Shown here piece after piece: positions 21,234 through 33,375 of a stretch of 64,000 bases of DNA. The stretch is taken from NCBI GenBank assembly GCA_964020085.1, contig OZ026608.1, positions 2,400,981-2,464,980 on the forward strand, given 5' to 3'. This stretch comes from Micromussa lordhowensis. Its lineage: Eukaryota > Cnidaria > Anthozoa > Scleractinia > Lobophylliidae. The position numbers and the translations under genes are program-made. Positions within the stretch are counted from its first letter, which is position 1. Every line of letters starts with the position of its first letter. The notes beneath the pieces are model-generated. The model saw only the letters and a program-made list of their open reading frames with translations, ran no database searches and had not been told where the DNA came from.

Positions 21234-24200
21234 TCAGTCAGCACTCGAACTGCTGTCAGTGTCAGTGGCCGCCACTTCTGGTGCCACAATACTCTGAATT
21301 TTTCGTAGAAACTTTAAAAAGGTAGGTAACTTTGCCACAATTTGCTTTGGTTCCCAGTCTCCTTCCTCAAGCAGTCGGTCCCATTCCTCACAGTGGAGGT
21401 GCACATCTGTCTGTTTGGGCAAACAAAGCAAAACAGTTAAAATCCCAAACGGGCGGGCTGGAGGACTTACTGACGGATGGACGGAAGGACTTTTGTAGTC
21501 TGTGTAGCAGACGTTTCCTTTCCTTTTTCCAGGCGGAGAGATCGAACAAGCGAGCGGGCAAGTGGGAGAGCGTCTGGGGTGAGTACAAAATTGGTAAGAA
21601 GTGGGGAGGGGGTGAACGACAAGGGGGAGGGGGTGGGGAGAAAAGGAATCGTGTTTCCTTCGCTCGCCTCATCCCCTCCCCCTGCTCCTTATTTTTCACA
21701 CTCGCTTGCAGTATCGTTCCCTCCGCGTGCTTTTTTAGAAACGCCTGCTACGTAGGCTAGGACGTTTCTGACTGACTCTGACTAGCAAACTGACTGTCTT
21801 ATGGACTGACGGACCGTGTCTGTCTGACTGACTGACTGGCCAAATGACTTACCCACTGACTGACTGACTTAATCGACTGCTCACGAGTGACCTACCAACT
21901 AACTCTGACTGGTTGATGGACTACCATGAGCGGGGTGACCGTGAGCCTTACGTGTTCTCTTCGTTTTGGTTCGAGTCTGTCCTGTATGCGTAGGCTACCT
22001 CAGGTTCTCGGAAATCTCGCATACAACTCATAAATACGGAAACGTTCCAATGAGAAAATTCAAGTTCTAGTGAGAGTTTTCAGTGAGAAATTTTAAAAGC
22101 AGTACCTCAGTGGCTATTCCGTCAAAACCACACGCTTCAGTCTCGGCAGCATCCACTGTTTTCTCTTGATATTTAGAAACAAGCAAGCTAAACTGCTCCT
22201 TCCCTTCTGCTCCTGCACCACTGTTTTCAGTGTTTTCGTCTTCTTTAAAATGCATTCCGTATTCATAAATCCTTCTTCGGCTACATCGCTGATAAAACAG
22301 GTCAAACCCGTCTGGTCGCTCGGAAACTGGTGGTAGCGTTAGTTGACCTTCGTTGATTTTCATTCCCATGAGGTAACTTTGTAAAATTTTGTCTTCTTCT
22401 TCAGCTTGAGGCGTCCTGGGAACGACGCCAATCAGTGGACCTGAAAAAAAAAAACAATACGCAAAACGAGTGTATGTGACTTTTTTTTTTATTTTCCGTG
22501 ACGATCAAATGATCAAATTTTATCATCTGGTAGGGTCAGAAACTGCGCGAGGTTGGCCAGGCCGTGACGTCAAATGGGAAACTGAGTGTAGACCTCTTTC
22601 AAACCAAACAAATAGCGAAAAATAAAACAAAGTTAAATATACCATGAACTAGACACTCACGTAGTTCCGAGTTTGGTTCAAAACTGTTGAAGAAAAACAA
22701 TTTCGAACGATACCAGGTTTGACGTCACGTGTCTGACTAGTCGCAGGTCCCAAACCACCCCGCGGAGCCGGAAGTGAAATTTCACGCTTTCGGATGGCTA
22801 AAGCGTGGTGGAGAAAAACGATATCCATTTATTATCATGCTCTCAAGTAAATTGCATCAAGGAAATACAATCATACCCGACCTCATAAAAATCATGTAGC
22901 CGGATCCATGATTGAAATACGGTGCTTACTCAATCTGTCGCAATATTCAACGATTGTTAAACAGGATCTGCGTCTGAAGATTTTTTCGTAGGAAATGTTG
23001 AACAGGATGTGCTCAGCTATTGTCACACCTTTGTAATTCACGTTCCGTGAGTGATTCGCGTTTGTCACCATAAACGAAACGACAGTGATAACAAAGTAAA
23101 TAAATAATCTATTAATTCCTTGTCTTTCTCTTGAATTTCTTACTTGTTTTTACGAACAGTCGGTAGTCACATTTCTTGGAAAGCATTAAGATGTCCGCTT
23201 TCATTCTCTGCTGAGTCTGACAGCACATGTAAAAACGTGGCTTCTGTGATGAGTCACCCTGCTCATCCGGCAAAGTCTGAGCGTGAGCCATGACACTCCT
23301 AACCTTAAAGGGTGCACTACGAGAGAACGTCATGGAGGTTGCTTCGTCCCCTTCTTGTTTGCCCCCATCTTTCTCGGTAAGAAATACCTGTCAATTGAAT
23401 TTAAAAAAGTGACAGATGAGAACTCAGTACGCTTTGGTACTGACCGCGTGTGAACGCTCTGGCCACATTGCAGACATGCATCGGATCAATATCAGTATCT
23501 GGGCGACTGCGCACCTACCCCTCCCCTAACCCAACATGTCATAATAAGTTAATAAGTCAGTGTTGCTGTTGGGTTAGGGAGGGGTAGGTGCACAGTTGCC
23601 CAGATACTGATATTGATCCCATGCATCCACCTCAAAGTAGTACTCCAGGGGAGGATTTTTTACGGGGGGAGGGGTGGCTAGTACTGTAAATACCTTGGGG
23701 TTTAGAATCAATGGAGCATGGTACCAGAATGTTGCAATTTGAGAACTGGAACCCAATTTAAAACTGTTACACCAGAAATACTAGCAATGCCACAAAGTAG
23801 AAATTACAATGAGGCACTTGTCCAGAGTGTTTGCCTCATTTTCTGCGAAATTATTCACAATTGTTTTAAGTCTTTTTGCTTCTCCAAAAGGGGGTTGGCT
23901 ACCCACCCAATCCAGCCCTCCTAATTCCGCCCCTATATTCAGAATAGTATTAACATAATATTTGAAAATCCAATCAAAATGCCCAAAAATGGTGTGCTTG
24001 TTTTCAGTAGTAAAAGGCTTACGAGTGACGTCATATGGTGCTACAAAACGTGAAAATAGATATTCTATTAAAGTATTGTGATTATTGCTGAAGGTTTGAA
24101 AAATAGAAAATCGAACGTACAATTATATACACTTCAAGGAGCCCATTGGCTCCTGGGACACCGTAATGTCAAAAAAACTTTTTACGATAACTGCAGAAAT

Positions 24201-27200
24201 TCTCGCGCGCTCATTGGCTAATTTTTATCGTCAATATGCGGACAGACACATGAATTTGAAATTCGTGCGACGCGTCAGCGAGCGAGAGCGGGCAATTCGA
24301 CCATTTGTTATCGTAAAAAAACAAATTGATGTCAGTTTTTAATGAGTCTGTCCTGTTATTGACAATGAATTTCGTTATCACATCGTCAAAGTAGCTGTGG
24401 ATCACGAGGCGATAGCCGAGTGGATCCGCAGACGAAATTTATGATCAATAACAGGACAGACGCATGAAAAACTGACGTCAATTTGTTAAGTCGAGTCATC
24501 ATAAGAAAGCCTTTTCCTGGAAATTACTATTTGAAAAGAGATCCGGTAAAATTTAAATTTCAGATCTGGTCTAAGTCTTAAAAGACTTATTCATTTTTTT
24601 ATAACTGATTCACTAAGAGAAAGACTTGTCGGCCAACACCAGTATCCACTTAACAAATAGGTTCCGTGTTGCCGTGCGTCTGCACAATAATAGGGAGCTT
24701 AAGCACGCGCGTTTTTGAGACGCGGACGGCAACCGGAAGTGAGCTATTCTCACTTTTAACTTGTCCTCACACAGCCATATTCACATTGCTAAGTATCGTT
24801 TCTTCATTAGAGATGAGTAGTATAAAAATCTGGGAGGCAATACGGTCCTAGCATGCGAAATCTTCTCTTCCGGTTGCCGTCCGCGTCTCAAAAACGCGCG
24901 TGCTTAAGCTACCTAATAGATCAGAGTTGACGTCAAAATGTGGTGATAACAAAAGGGGCACAAGAGGTGATGGCCGAGTGTGTCACTGATATTCTTACTT
25001 TCTTGCCGTATTTTGACGTCTTCTGTGATCAGTTACTGAACAGACGCACGGCAGCATGGAATCTAACTGTTTTGTTTAGCAAAGAAACCGTCATCGTCCT
25101 CCTCAGCTCTGTCCTCTAATTGATCCGGCAGTAAAAACCAATGCCAATGAAATTGACTGACCGACTTATTCTGTAATAACATGTTGGCCTCAGACCTGCC
25201 AACCCCTGGCAAAGGAAAATCTGGAGACCCATGAAAAAAAATCTGGAGATTCTACAAAAAATAGTGAGATTCTATTTTTTCCCCGGATACGCCTGGGAAC
25301 TAGATACCAACCTCATTCCCAGGGCCTACTCCCCTTTTAAAATGGCGGACAGACGCGGAGAAAAACGATAAGTTATTGAACACAAGCAAAAATCGCAGCT
25401 CGGTACCAAAAAGTAGTAAGTACAGTGTTTTTCGTTATTAGTTTATCACTTTTGGCACTAGCATTCCTCGTAAATATTCCATTTTTATTCAACAACTTAA
25501 TTTACTTCATTTTAGAAAGATTTTTCCCAAAAACCCGTAAGATTGGGAGCCTTGTCGTGAGACCGTGAGAAATGACAAAAAATCGTGAGACTCACGGCAG
25601 AACCGTGAGAGTTGGCAGGTTAGTGGCCTAAATTATCATTGGCAGACACCTGTATGAAATCTTGAGTTCCGCAAAGAATTCGGTACTAAATATTGATAAC
25701 CCTTACAATTCGGTCTTCTCAACTTTGTTCATCCGGCCCACCCTAAAAAAATTCCATTGATTTGCTTCTTGGTTGCCCTGAAAAATTCCTGAAAAACGTT
25801 GATTCTTACAAACTTACCTTGACACGAACATATCTACAAGAAGGAGTGTAGAAAGTGAAGTCGTATCTAACTTCCTCTTTAGCTGCACGGCATTCAAGAT
25901 GCTTTTCAATTTGCTTAACTTCTATTTTTGTTAAATCTCCTTTCAAGATTGACCTCCAATCAGGTTGTTCGTCCTCCAGTTTTTCTTTGATTTCCTCAAG
26001 AGTAAAAGATTTCCCCTCCTCTTGGTCGACTAAAACAGAATCAAATAGGGAAATGGACTGCCTCTTTAGTATACGCACGAAGCTCTCCCACAACGCTACG
26101 CGCACCGAGTACGACCGAGGAGGCCTGGAGGCGGGGCAGGCACGAGAATATTCAAATAGCAACATGTACTCATATGTAGCATAAGGCCGCTTCTTTGCGT
26201 TTTCGAAGTGTCTTTGAAGAGAATTTATATCAAAGTTTTGAACGTCTACTAGATTTATACTAAAACAATTAGATTTTTAGCTCGAGATTTCAATCGTGTG
26301 CCGAGAGCGCAGCCCGATTTAAAGGACCCTAGTCAACCTCCGTCATTTTCGATGCCATCGAAATTATTGATATTGCATGGTAAAGTGGAAAATAAAGAAA
26401 GGTATGGCTCACTAGGGCTGACTAGTATAAATCTACCAGCCGTTCAAAACTTTCATCTAAATCCTCTCCCGAGCACCCTGATAGGCTACTCACTACCTAC
26501 AACAGAATAGATAGTGTGAAGCGTAGCCAATCAGAGAACGGTATTCGTGATAGAACGCGAGTGGATTTATACTAAATATAAATATAGGCAGCGTAGAATC
26601 CCAAATCAATTTGTTTTCGTAATGCACATTACAGACGGATACTGTCATCGCTATGTAATTGTTCGTTTCACAATACAGATAATCCTACAAGTTATACATC
26701 CATCGAAATAGCGACAAACTGCTGTCCATAAAAACTGCAATATGCACAGAATAACGCATCTTTTATGTATCTCACCTTCGTCAACCTTAGTTATGTAGGC
26801 GTGGCCGAGGTGACACCATATGTCTACTATGACCCTTTCTTCTTCCTTTTCTTTGTGAAGATTTTCGAACACCATGAGGAGTTTATCTCTCAATTTTTCT
26901 ATGCCAGTGAAGCCAAGGGGCGAATCCTGTTCAAGAAAAAAAATTGTTAGCACGCGTGTGAGATCTTAGCACGCAAACCTCTTTAACAACTTATTGAAGA
27001 CTTGACCTCCCTTCTTCATGTATACAAATGAAAGACGCGATGGCCAAATGGTGAACGCGCTAAGGGTTGTGTTCTTGAATTAGTCAAAACACTAACAGAA
27101 TCAAGAATCTGGTGGTCGCGTACCAAGGAATTTAAAAACGCTGGGAATGATAACATGGCGATGGACTAGTATCCCATCAGGTAACTTAAATTCTGTTAAC

Positions 27201-29628
27201 ATCGCTACATGCTATGAAAACCACACACAAACGGCAGTCTGAAGAGCCAGAATCAGGACACAAGGCTCAAAAGTAGACTCTCAGTACACTTTTTACATTA
27301 TTTTTCTAACTTAAATTACCTCCATATCTTGTGAAGGAGGCTCTAGTGGTTTTAGTTCAAAGATAGTTTCGTCAGAGTTGCCGTCATCTTGAGGTTGTAC
27401 TCTGGACAGCTCAAAGTCCTGGTCCAGATCCATCTGGGTCGTATCCACATGAACAAGCTGTACTTTGCGCTTTCGTGACTGTGAGTCTCTCAGTGCTGAA
27501 TTGTACTTGAGAAAAAACATAAAATAAAGTATCACTAACTGAATGAACTATAGCAGACTAGATTCGAAACGTTCCAATTAATTCATATTCGATTCTCAAG
27601 TGAATTTCGCTAAAGCTGATTCCCAGTCCGTAATGCGTACTCTCGAGAGTTTGTTTGCGTTTTTTGTTTTCTTTCCTGTAAGACATCACAAAACGTAACC
27701 ATTTCGCAACTACTTACATGAAGTAAATTCAAATTTTCAAAACAACCGCCATTATGGATGCGAAGCAGTCGAAGCTTTATGCTTCGTTCTTTCTCGTACT
27801 ACTTGCTGAAACAGCTTCGCAGCTGTAAAAATCAATGAAGCTATTGGAAAAAGAATTTGAAAGGCCTCAATGATAAGGTATGTGGTTCGTAACGAATAAT
27901 ATCGAATCGCATTCCGTCGAGTAAGAACTTATAATGTTTATAAACATTAGGGTGCTGAGACTGGGCGTTCTTTCATGTAAGACATCACAAAACGTAACCA
28001 TTTCGCAACTACTTACATGAAGTAAATTCAAATTTTCAAAACAACCGCCATTATGGATGCGAAGCAGTCGAAGCTTTATGCTTCGTTCTTTCTCGTACTA
28101 CTTGCTGAAACAACTTCGCAGCTGTAAAAATCAATGAAGCTATTGGAAAAAGAACTTGAAAGGCCTCAATGATAAGGTATGTGGTTCGTAACGAATAATA
28201 TCGAATCGCATTCCGTCGAGTAAGAACTTATAATGTTTATAAACATTAGGGTGCTGAGACTGGGCGTTCTCTCATGTAAGACATCACAAAACGTAACCAT
28301 TTCGCAACTACTTACATGAAGTAAATTCAAATTTTCAAAACAACCGCCATTATGGATGCGAAGCAGTCGAAGCTTTATGCTTCGTTCTTTCTCGTACCAC
28401 TTGCTGAAACAACTTCGCAGCTGTAAAAATCAATGAAGCTATTGGAAAAAGAATTTGAAAGGCCTCAATGATAAGGTATGTGGTTCGTAACGAATAATAT
28501 CGAATCGCATTCCGTCGAGTAAGAACTTATAATGTTTATAAACATTAGGGTGCTGAGACTGGGCAGTACGGACTGAAAATCATCTTTAATCAGTTTAGTA
28601 CTTATTTCGGCCTTGCGATACAGATATCCCCTTCTCTTTGTGCTTATTAAAAACAGCATCTCGGAACGTACTGAAACGTTCTGGCACCGGACTTACCACG
28701 ATTTCTTTTATTTTTCGAATAGCTCTCTTTTGACTCTCAATGGGTCCCCTGATATAGAGCGCACCATCCTGATTGCTTTTGGGGTCGGTTTTGAATTCCG
28801 CCCCCGTATCATCTTTTATCTGTGTCAACTGCGCGTAGCTTCTTCCAATAACTTTCCCCATGTATTTCTTGGGTATAAAGTCAAGCTTTTTCCAAGAGTC
28901 TTCTCCCTAAACGAATACCAACAACAAAAACAACAACAACAACAAACAGGAACATATGAAGGAAGGTCAGAAAAGACGACGTCAGGAAGAGGGAGAGAAG
29001 GAGGGAGGCTGACTAGGGATGGAGGAAGGATGAAGAACGAAGGGTAGGGAAGGAAGGAAGGGGTGGGGTTAGGATTGGGGGAAGTGAAGGAATGGTAGGA
29101 TGTTAAATTTAACGATATTTATTTAAAAAAGAAAGGACACTTGAAAAGTGCAGTTGAGCCCCGCTATTTCGATCTCTCAGGGAAACAAAAAATAGTTCAA
29201 AATATCCCATAGTTAATGACTGAACGGCAAATGCAAGGGAAATATGGTTTTGAGTTCAAAATAACGGGAACTAAATTGGAAATAGCCGAGTTCAAATTAA
29301 TGGGGTCTAACTGCACCTTTAAAATCCTGTCTATAATCTTTTTTGCGTTGGAGCACTGTTCTTCTGTTCCTCTTAAGTGGACTTGGTCTTCTCTGATGAT
29401 CAACTCTTTAACCCCACTTTCGTTCATTATTTCTTTCTTTCTCCATCCTTTTGCTCCTATAATAAGTCCCGCCTTGTCCTTCGGGATCTGCATTACCTCT
29501 TCTTGGTAATCTGCATTAACAGCCCTGTCATACCAATTCGGTTCACCATAGTTTCGTCTTCTTCTTCTTGGGTTACCTTGGGTTCTTTGGCTCTTTGGGT
29601 CTTTGCCTTGCTTTGAATCACGCGACAT
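21234..29628 (-). CDS. Two-KH-domain protein of unknown function, 608 aa, eight exons
   Basis: Minus-strand exons join in one frame: 29628-29317, 28906-28697, 27505-27320, 26926-26776, 26029-25818, 23387-23144, 22440-22106 and 21410-21234 (1827 nt with stop). The start is MSRDSKQGK, preceded by a basic Arg/Gln-rich stretch. KH domain 1 (about residues 45-104) has the IIGAKG GxxG loop. KH domain 2 (about 115-174) has KVIGRSYAQL. KH domains bind single-stranded RNA or DNA. Residues 175-608 contain charged helical segments (FENLHKEKEEERVIVDIW, FTLEEIKEKLEDEQPDW), a YDFTFYTPSCRYVRVKVFL strand-like stretch and a GFDLFYQRCSRRRIYEYGM segment, none of which I can assign; the end is Ser/Asp-rich. It is convergent with the plus-strand repeat-protein gene. 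A 5'UTR exon upstream is possible because an acceptor-like TTATTTAG precedes the ATG. Confidence 0.8.
21411..22105. other. KH-gene intron with a degenerate GACT microsatellite
   Basis: CTGA/GACT tetranucleotide repeats fill about 21769-21915. A G/A-rich stretch (GTGGGGAGGGGGTGAACGAC) lies at 21600-21640. Open frames on both strands here come from the biased composition. Confidence 0.5.
22441..23143. other. KH-gene intron, no recognised element
   Basis: Short A run beside the acceptor; otherwise no repeat or exon was recognised. Confidence 0.4.
23475..23630. repeat. Fold-back element in a KH-gene intron
   Basis: ATGCATCGGATCAATATCAG, TATCTGGGC, GCACCTACCCCTCCCTAACC-like sequence and CCCAAC are mirrored by their inverses ending GATATTGATCCCATGCAT. 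The loop is about 40 bases. Confidence 0.75.
24175..24490. repeat. Fold-back repeat, copy 2, with an inverted loop core
   Basis: Near-identical to 14785-15080 over the proximal ~180 bases. In the distal hairpin the core reads CTGTGGATCACGAGGCGATA, the reverse complement of the core in copy 1, and the following arm segment is deleted up to CGAAATTTATGATCAATAAC. The ends otherwise line up (AACTGACGTCAATTTGTTAA). Confidence 0.75.
24697..24910. mobile_element. MITE with ~43-bp TIRs
   Basis: AGCTTAAGCACGCGCGTTTT, TGAGACGCGGACGGCAACCG and GAAG are inverted as CTTCCGGTTGCCGTCCGCGT, CTCAAAAACGCGCG and TGCTTAAGCT. The interior is about 120 bases and non-coding. It lies in the 23388-25817 intron. Confidence 0.8.
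25187..25630. repeat. Element with short inverted ends in a KH-gene intron
   Basis: TTGGCCTCAGACCTGCCAAC at the left is mirrored by GTTGGCAGGTTAGTGGCC at the right. The interior holds repeated TCTGGAGA and GTGAGA motifs and TAAAATGGCGGACAG. Probably a non-autonomous DNA transposon. Confidence 0.5.
26030..26775. repeat. KH-gene intron with a dispersed repeat
   Basis: GTTCAAAACTTTCATCTAAA, TCCTCT and AGATAGTGTGAAGCGTAGCC at 26430-26540 match the repeat at 9670-10120. The rest is unremarkable. Confidence 0.5.
26927..27319. other. KH-gene intron, no recognised element
   Basis: No exon or clear repeat was seen. Confidence 0.4.
27677..28566. repeat. 299-bp tandem repeat, three copies
   Basis: Copies start at 27677, 27976 and 28275 with TGTAAGACATCACAAAACGT; the last ends near CTGAGACTGGGC. 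The period is exactly 299 bp and the copies differ at only a few positions (for example GAATTTGAAAG/GAACTTGAAAG and CGTACTAC/CGTACCAC). It lies in the intron between KH-gene exons 2 and 3. Confidence 0.9.
28907..29316. repeat. Intron with simple repeats
   Basis: A CAA microsatellite (28919-28948) and a purine-rich GGAAGGAAGGGG tract (28955-29095) separate the two KH exons. No exon was seen. Confidence 0.6.
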
Positions 29629-29785
29629 GGCAACTAAATAAAATAAACAGTTTAGAAAGCACGCGCGCAATGACTTACTGGGCACTTTCACGAGACACCA
29701 CACAAAAGCTGGAACCCGACGGCGCGTGCGTAGTTCAGTTTGCCCTAATTCAGCTTGGACTGAAAGAAGTGTTTATAAATATATG

Positions 29786-30159
29786 CAGGAGCCCATAACT
29801 AGGAGCGTGCAACTACCCCATATTCCTGTCAAGGCGTTTTATAATTTTTCACAGACCGATCTATTTTTAGTTTGAATTTACCGTGTATTCAGACCCCCCG
29901 CAGGAACCTCAGTGACCAATCACAAGCACGTACGGACTTAACTTTTTGGAACAGGAAAATAGAAAGGGAAATAGTGTGTTTTATTATGTCGACATGTCCA
30001 CCTGAGGCCGCCGTTTTTTTTTCTTTACCGATGCGCGCTCACGGTAGACCGGAACTAACCTATTTCGCGGGAAAAGAGGGCTAAAAATAGACCGGTCGGT
30101 AAAAATACCGTGACATAGGCTTAGTATGGGAGTTGCATGCTCCTAGTGATGAGCTCCTG
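29786..30159. mobile_element. MITE, second copy of the 7565-7888 family
   Basis: TIRs CAGGAGCCCATAACTAGGAG(C) and (G)CTCCTAGTGATGAGCTCCTG carry two mismatches. Flanks ATATATG (29779-29785) and ATATACG (30160-30166) look like a 7-bp target duplication with one change. The body is in the opposite orientation to the first copy. It lies just upstream of the KH gene. Confidence 0.8.
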
Positions 30160-30369
30160 ATATACGTTAAATTCTCCCAAAACGCAAGAGATATATTTTC
30201 AGATATGGAGCGATTTTCATTTCACCTTGAAATGGCGACACCCAAACATGACTTATCCCCAAACGAACAGGCAGTTGATCTAGTGAAAGTGAACATGCAA
30301 ATGTTAGCGAGCTGACGACGGTGACACCCCTAGAAAACCCCCAGGGGGAATTGCCGGGGATACTAGTCG

Positions 30370-30620
30370 GAACATTGGAACTAAACCCCTAAAGAAGACC
30401 AATCTGGGCGTGGTTCGAGTTTTATTAGAACAGACAGCGTTTGGTATTATTTCTTCAATTGCTACCCTAAGAGATACGTCAACGGCTAAAAATAGTGCCG
30501 TTTCGTCCTGAACATCCCAAGTGAGACCAGGATCCTTGATTTACACCCCTAAGGGAGATGACGAGCATTCCCGACCTTTTCACATGGGAGTTTTCTTCCC
30601 TCCCCGGGGCAACATGAATT
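30370..30620. repeat. Dispersed repeat (pairs with 5850-6110)
   Basis: AAACCCCTAAAGAAGACCAA, TCTGGGCGTGGTTC, ATTTACACCCCTAAGGG and TTTTCACATGGGA match the copy at 5850-6110. No coding potential. Confidence 0.6.
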
Positions 30621-30957
30621 TCGATTCAGTACCTTCGAGTTTCGCAATTATCGAGATTTGTTCAGTTATCAGCTTATATGTGCGTCTACAGGTCTACTGG
30701 AAAACTATGCAATGACCACGTTCAGTTTGAAATAGAAGTACGAAAACCTCTGACCCTAGGCTCAATGGTAATCGTGCCAAGGTTAACCCGTGTGTCCAAA
30801 ATGCGCGGAATATGGTCATTTACAGAGAAAAGCTCAAGCAGTCAAGGTGCATTTTTAACGCGCGTACAAAGATGTTGTTCACTTAAACGTTTGTTTGGGA
30901 TTCCTTGCCCCCCTCCCCCCACACACACACACACCTGACAATGACGAAGACGGAAAT
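30621..30957. other. Non-coding stretch with a short CA microsatellite
   Basis: A CA run at about 30919-30932 follows a C-rich tract. Nothing else was recognised. Confidence 0.4.
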
Positions 30958-31125
30958 GAAGGTCTTTTATTATATGGCTAGCTCCGTGAGCGGGAAAGAT
31001 GAATCAAATCCTGCGCTGTGATTGGCTACCCGAGCGGGCAAGACGGAGCTATCTTGCCCGCTCGGGACTACCCGCCTTGTCCCGCAAGAAAAATTTCCCC
31101 GAAAGCCATATAATAAATCCTTTAT
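30958..31125. mobile_element. Small TIR element
   Basis: AAGGTCTTTTATTATATGGC at the left pairs with GCCATATAATAAATCCTTT at the right. Internally GAGCGGGCAAGA and TCTTGCCCGCTC form a second palindrome. About 165 bp, non-coding. Confidence 0.65.
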
Positions 31126-31275
31126 TGACCAAGCTTGTTCGGTGAAGATGGCTTGATATTGGCCGAGTTCTTTTTTTGCGTGTTTATGGACCGAAACGGA
31201 GTCTCGGTCCATAAACACGCAAAAAACGAATTCGGCCAATATCCAGCCATCTTCACCGAACAAGCTTGGTCAATA
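31124..31275. repeat. Fold-back with ~70-bp arms
   Basis: TTGACCAAGCTTGTTCGGTG, AAGATGGC, ATATTGGCCGA and GCGTGTTTATGGACCGA are inverted with few mismatches and end ...CAAGCTTGGTCAA. A short direct repeat of CTTGGTCAATAACAC follows to about 31310. Confidence 0.8.
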
Positions 31276-31289
31276 ACACTTGGTCAATA

Positions 31290-32599
31290 ACACACTTGGT
31301 CAATAACCCATATATCTTGGGATAGCGTCAAACGGTGTTTAAATAACCCCAAATTTTCCTTGAAGTTTTACTATATTAGCCGGTAGTTTCGTGTGCGCAC
31401 AGGGTCAAAATACGCCGGTAGGGAAGCAAGACGAACAAACGCGTGATCATAAGATTTAATACGAACCCTCCTCTCCGATTCGAGTCTGTGAATCTGATAC
31501 AATAGAACTGTGATATGGTTACTCAATCGGGCATAAACTCGGTCTAAAAATTTTCGATGTCTCGCTTCAATTTAAATGCCAGACATGTCGCCATGAAGCG
31601 TTAACATAATTTTGGTTTGGTCACGCAATATCAGGAGAATTATCAGGAATTATACACAAGCCAAGACGTTTTTCACTTTTTCGCTACTAGTCAGGAATTT
31701 TAAAGTTACTCCATATATTTTACTCTATGCTGTACTTCCATACCGAGCACTGTGTACTGCATGTAGGAATATAGGCTGACAATGACATCGAGAATGCCAT
31801 CGAGAAGCACATAATTAATTAAAACAGGAGCAGAAGCTCTCCTACCTCAGTAAGGCTTCAAAACAAAGCAAACTCTCTTCGTGGACGAGATCAGATTACG
31901 CAGGAAAGTCTCTTCTTTATGAGTTTAGCGTATTAACGTGTTTTGACACCCTGTATTCAGTTAAATTCAGCACACTAGTAGAGAATAGGTTATTTCCGCT
32001 GCAGTTGTGACAATTCTGCGAAGTTGACCTCTTGAGTCTTTCTCGGAAAATCTGAGCACAAGCACCTAACCGGGGGAGAGAAAAATGTCTGCTGCAAGCG
32101 ACGTTTTCTCCATTTTCTTTTTCACTGTGTCGGCCTACACTACACGACGGAAAAACCTGAAAAAACAGCCGTACTTTAGGAAGCGAGGCGAATTTGACAG
32201 TCTTCGAGTTACGGCCATGAGCAATAACATTATGGCCTGCTCTATCACACGTTACCTTTCATCTGATCTCCTGTGTACCAGGCCAATGCATTCCATATGC
32301 CTGTAGTCCTCTGTCTCAATAGTTAAATAAGAAAATTTTTGAACATTTGTACAGCAGCATTGACCGAAACTACTTCCGTGTTTTGTACCTCTTGTAGCAG
32401 TGTACCGAGGAAGCCCTGGCGGTGACACAGTTCACGTGACAGTATTCGACCAATCATATCTCGTCTCGGCCGGAGTAATGGCGGACATGTTGGTTGTCTC
32501 TTCTCGACTGATTTCTGCACTCATGCATCATGAGAATCAAACGAACCCTTTGTAGGAGCTGCTAGTGTAATATCTAGGCCAGTTATCTGCTAAGTCTCA
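31290..32599. other. Flank of the ISL2EU-like element; border unresolved
   Basis: No gene was recognised. The 74-codon frame at 32085 has no domain. The left end of the ISL2EU-like transposon should lie here, but I could not find a TIR matching the region beyond 50527. Confidence 0.35.
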
Positions 32600-33368
32600 A
32601 TGGCAGGTAAGCATTTTTTTACTCAAAACTAGTCAATGGAAATCATGCTCTGTTGAAAACGTTTGCTCAACACACGCGCTTGACGTGGATATTATTTTGG
32701 TTGTTTGGGGGGTAACAAGGGTCAGTATTTGTGGATTATTTTTGCGTGAAAATTTAGTTCGATAGTTGAACTTTGAGAAAAGTTGGAGCTTTTTCCTTGC
32801 CAGATTTTCGCGACATTTTGCGGGAGTTGATTTCTATCTTAGTTTTAGCACGATACGTGTATAGCGATAATCACTGTTGATAAACATTACGTCATATTCA
32901 GCACATGCGCAATGCGTTGGTTGGCAAAAGATATGGCGTCGTCTGAGGTCAAAGGGCTCTCTGAATATTTTACAGCCCTTGACCGTGTTGCAAAGTCACG
33001 CTACGAATCAAAACTAACCTACAAAGGACGCAGCAATGAAGAAATAATGCTTCCAGATCCTTACGCATTGAAAGAATGGCACAATGATCCCCTTTCCTGG
33101 CCTGATCTGACGTTCGGTGATATCTACACTTATTTAATAGACACGCCAGGCATTTACACGAGGGAGTCTTTGAAGGCATACAAGTCGCTGGAAGCTTATG
33201 ATTTTTTTCTAAGCGGCCATGTGAAGCCTCTCTGGTTTCACACTATTGATGAAGATGTACCGTTCTGTTTCATTAAAGGAAAAGTTATTCCATCTCAGCG
33301 TCTAAACGATAAACCACACGAAGCATGGGTTTGTCTTCGAAAGAAGGAAGCCACTGTTCATTGTGCAC

Positions 33369-33375
33369 ATTGTAC
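33369..33375. repeat. Target-site duplication, left copy (ATTGTAC)
   Basis: ATTGTAC directly precedes the left TIR and recurs directly after the right TIR at 45454-45460. Because the next base is C on both sides, an 8-bp duplication ATTGTACC is equally possible if the element starts one base later. Confidence 0.85.

Noticed and set aside
21332..21760. Overlapping frames of 90-140 codons on both strands
   Set aside because: They result from G/A-biased sequence in an intron of the KH gene and show no domain.
32085..32306. 74-codon plus-strand frame before the YqaJ gene
   Set aside because: No domain, no splice context and no link to the downstream frame.
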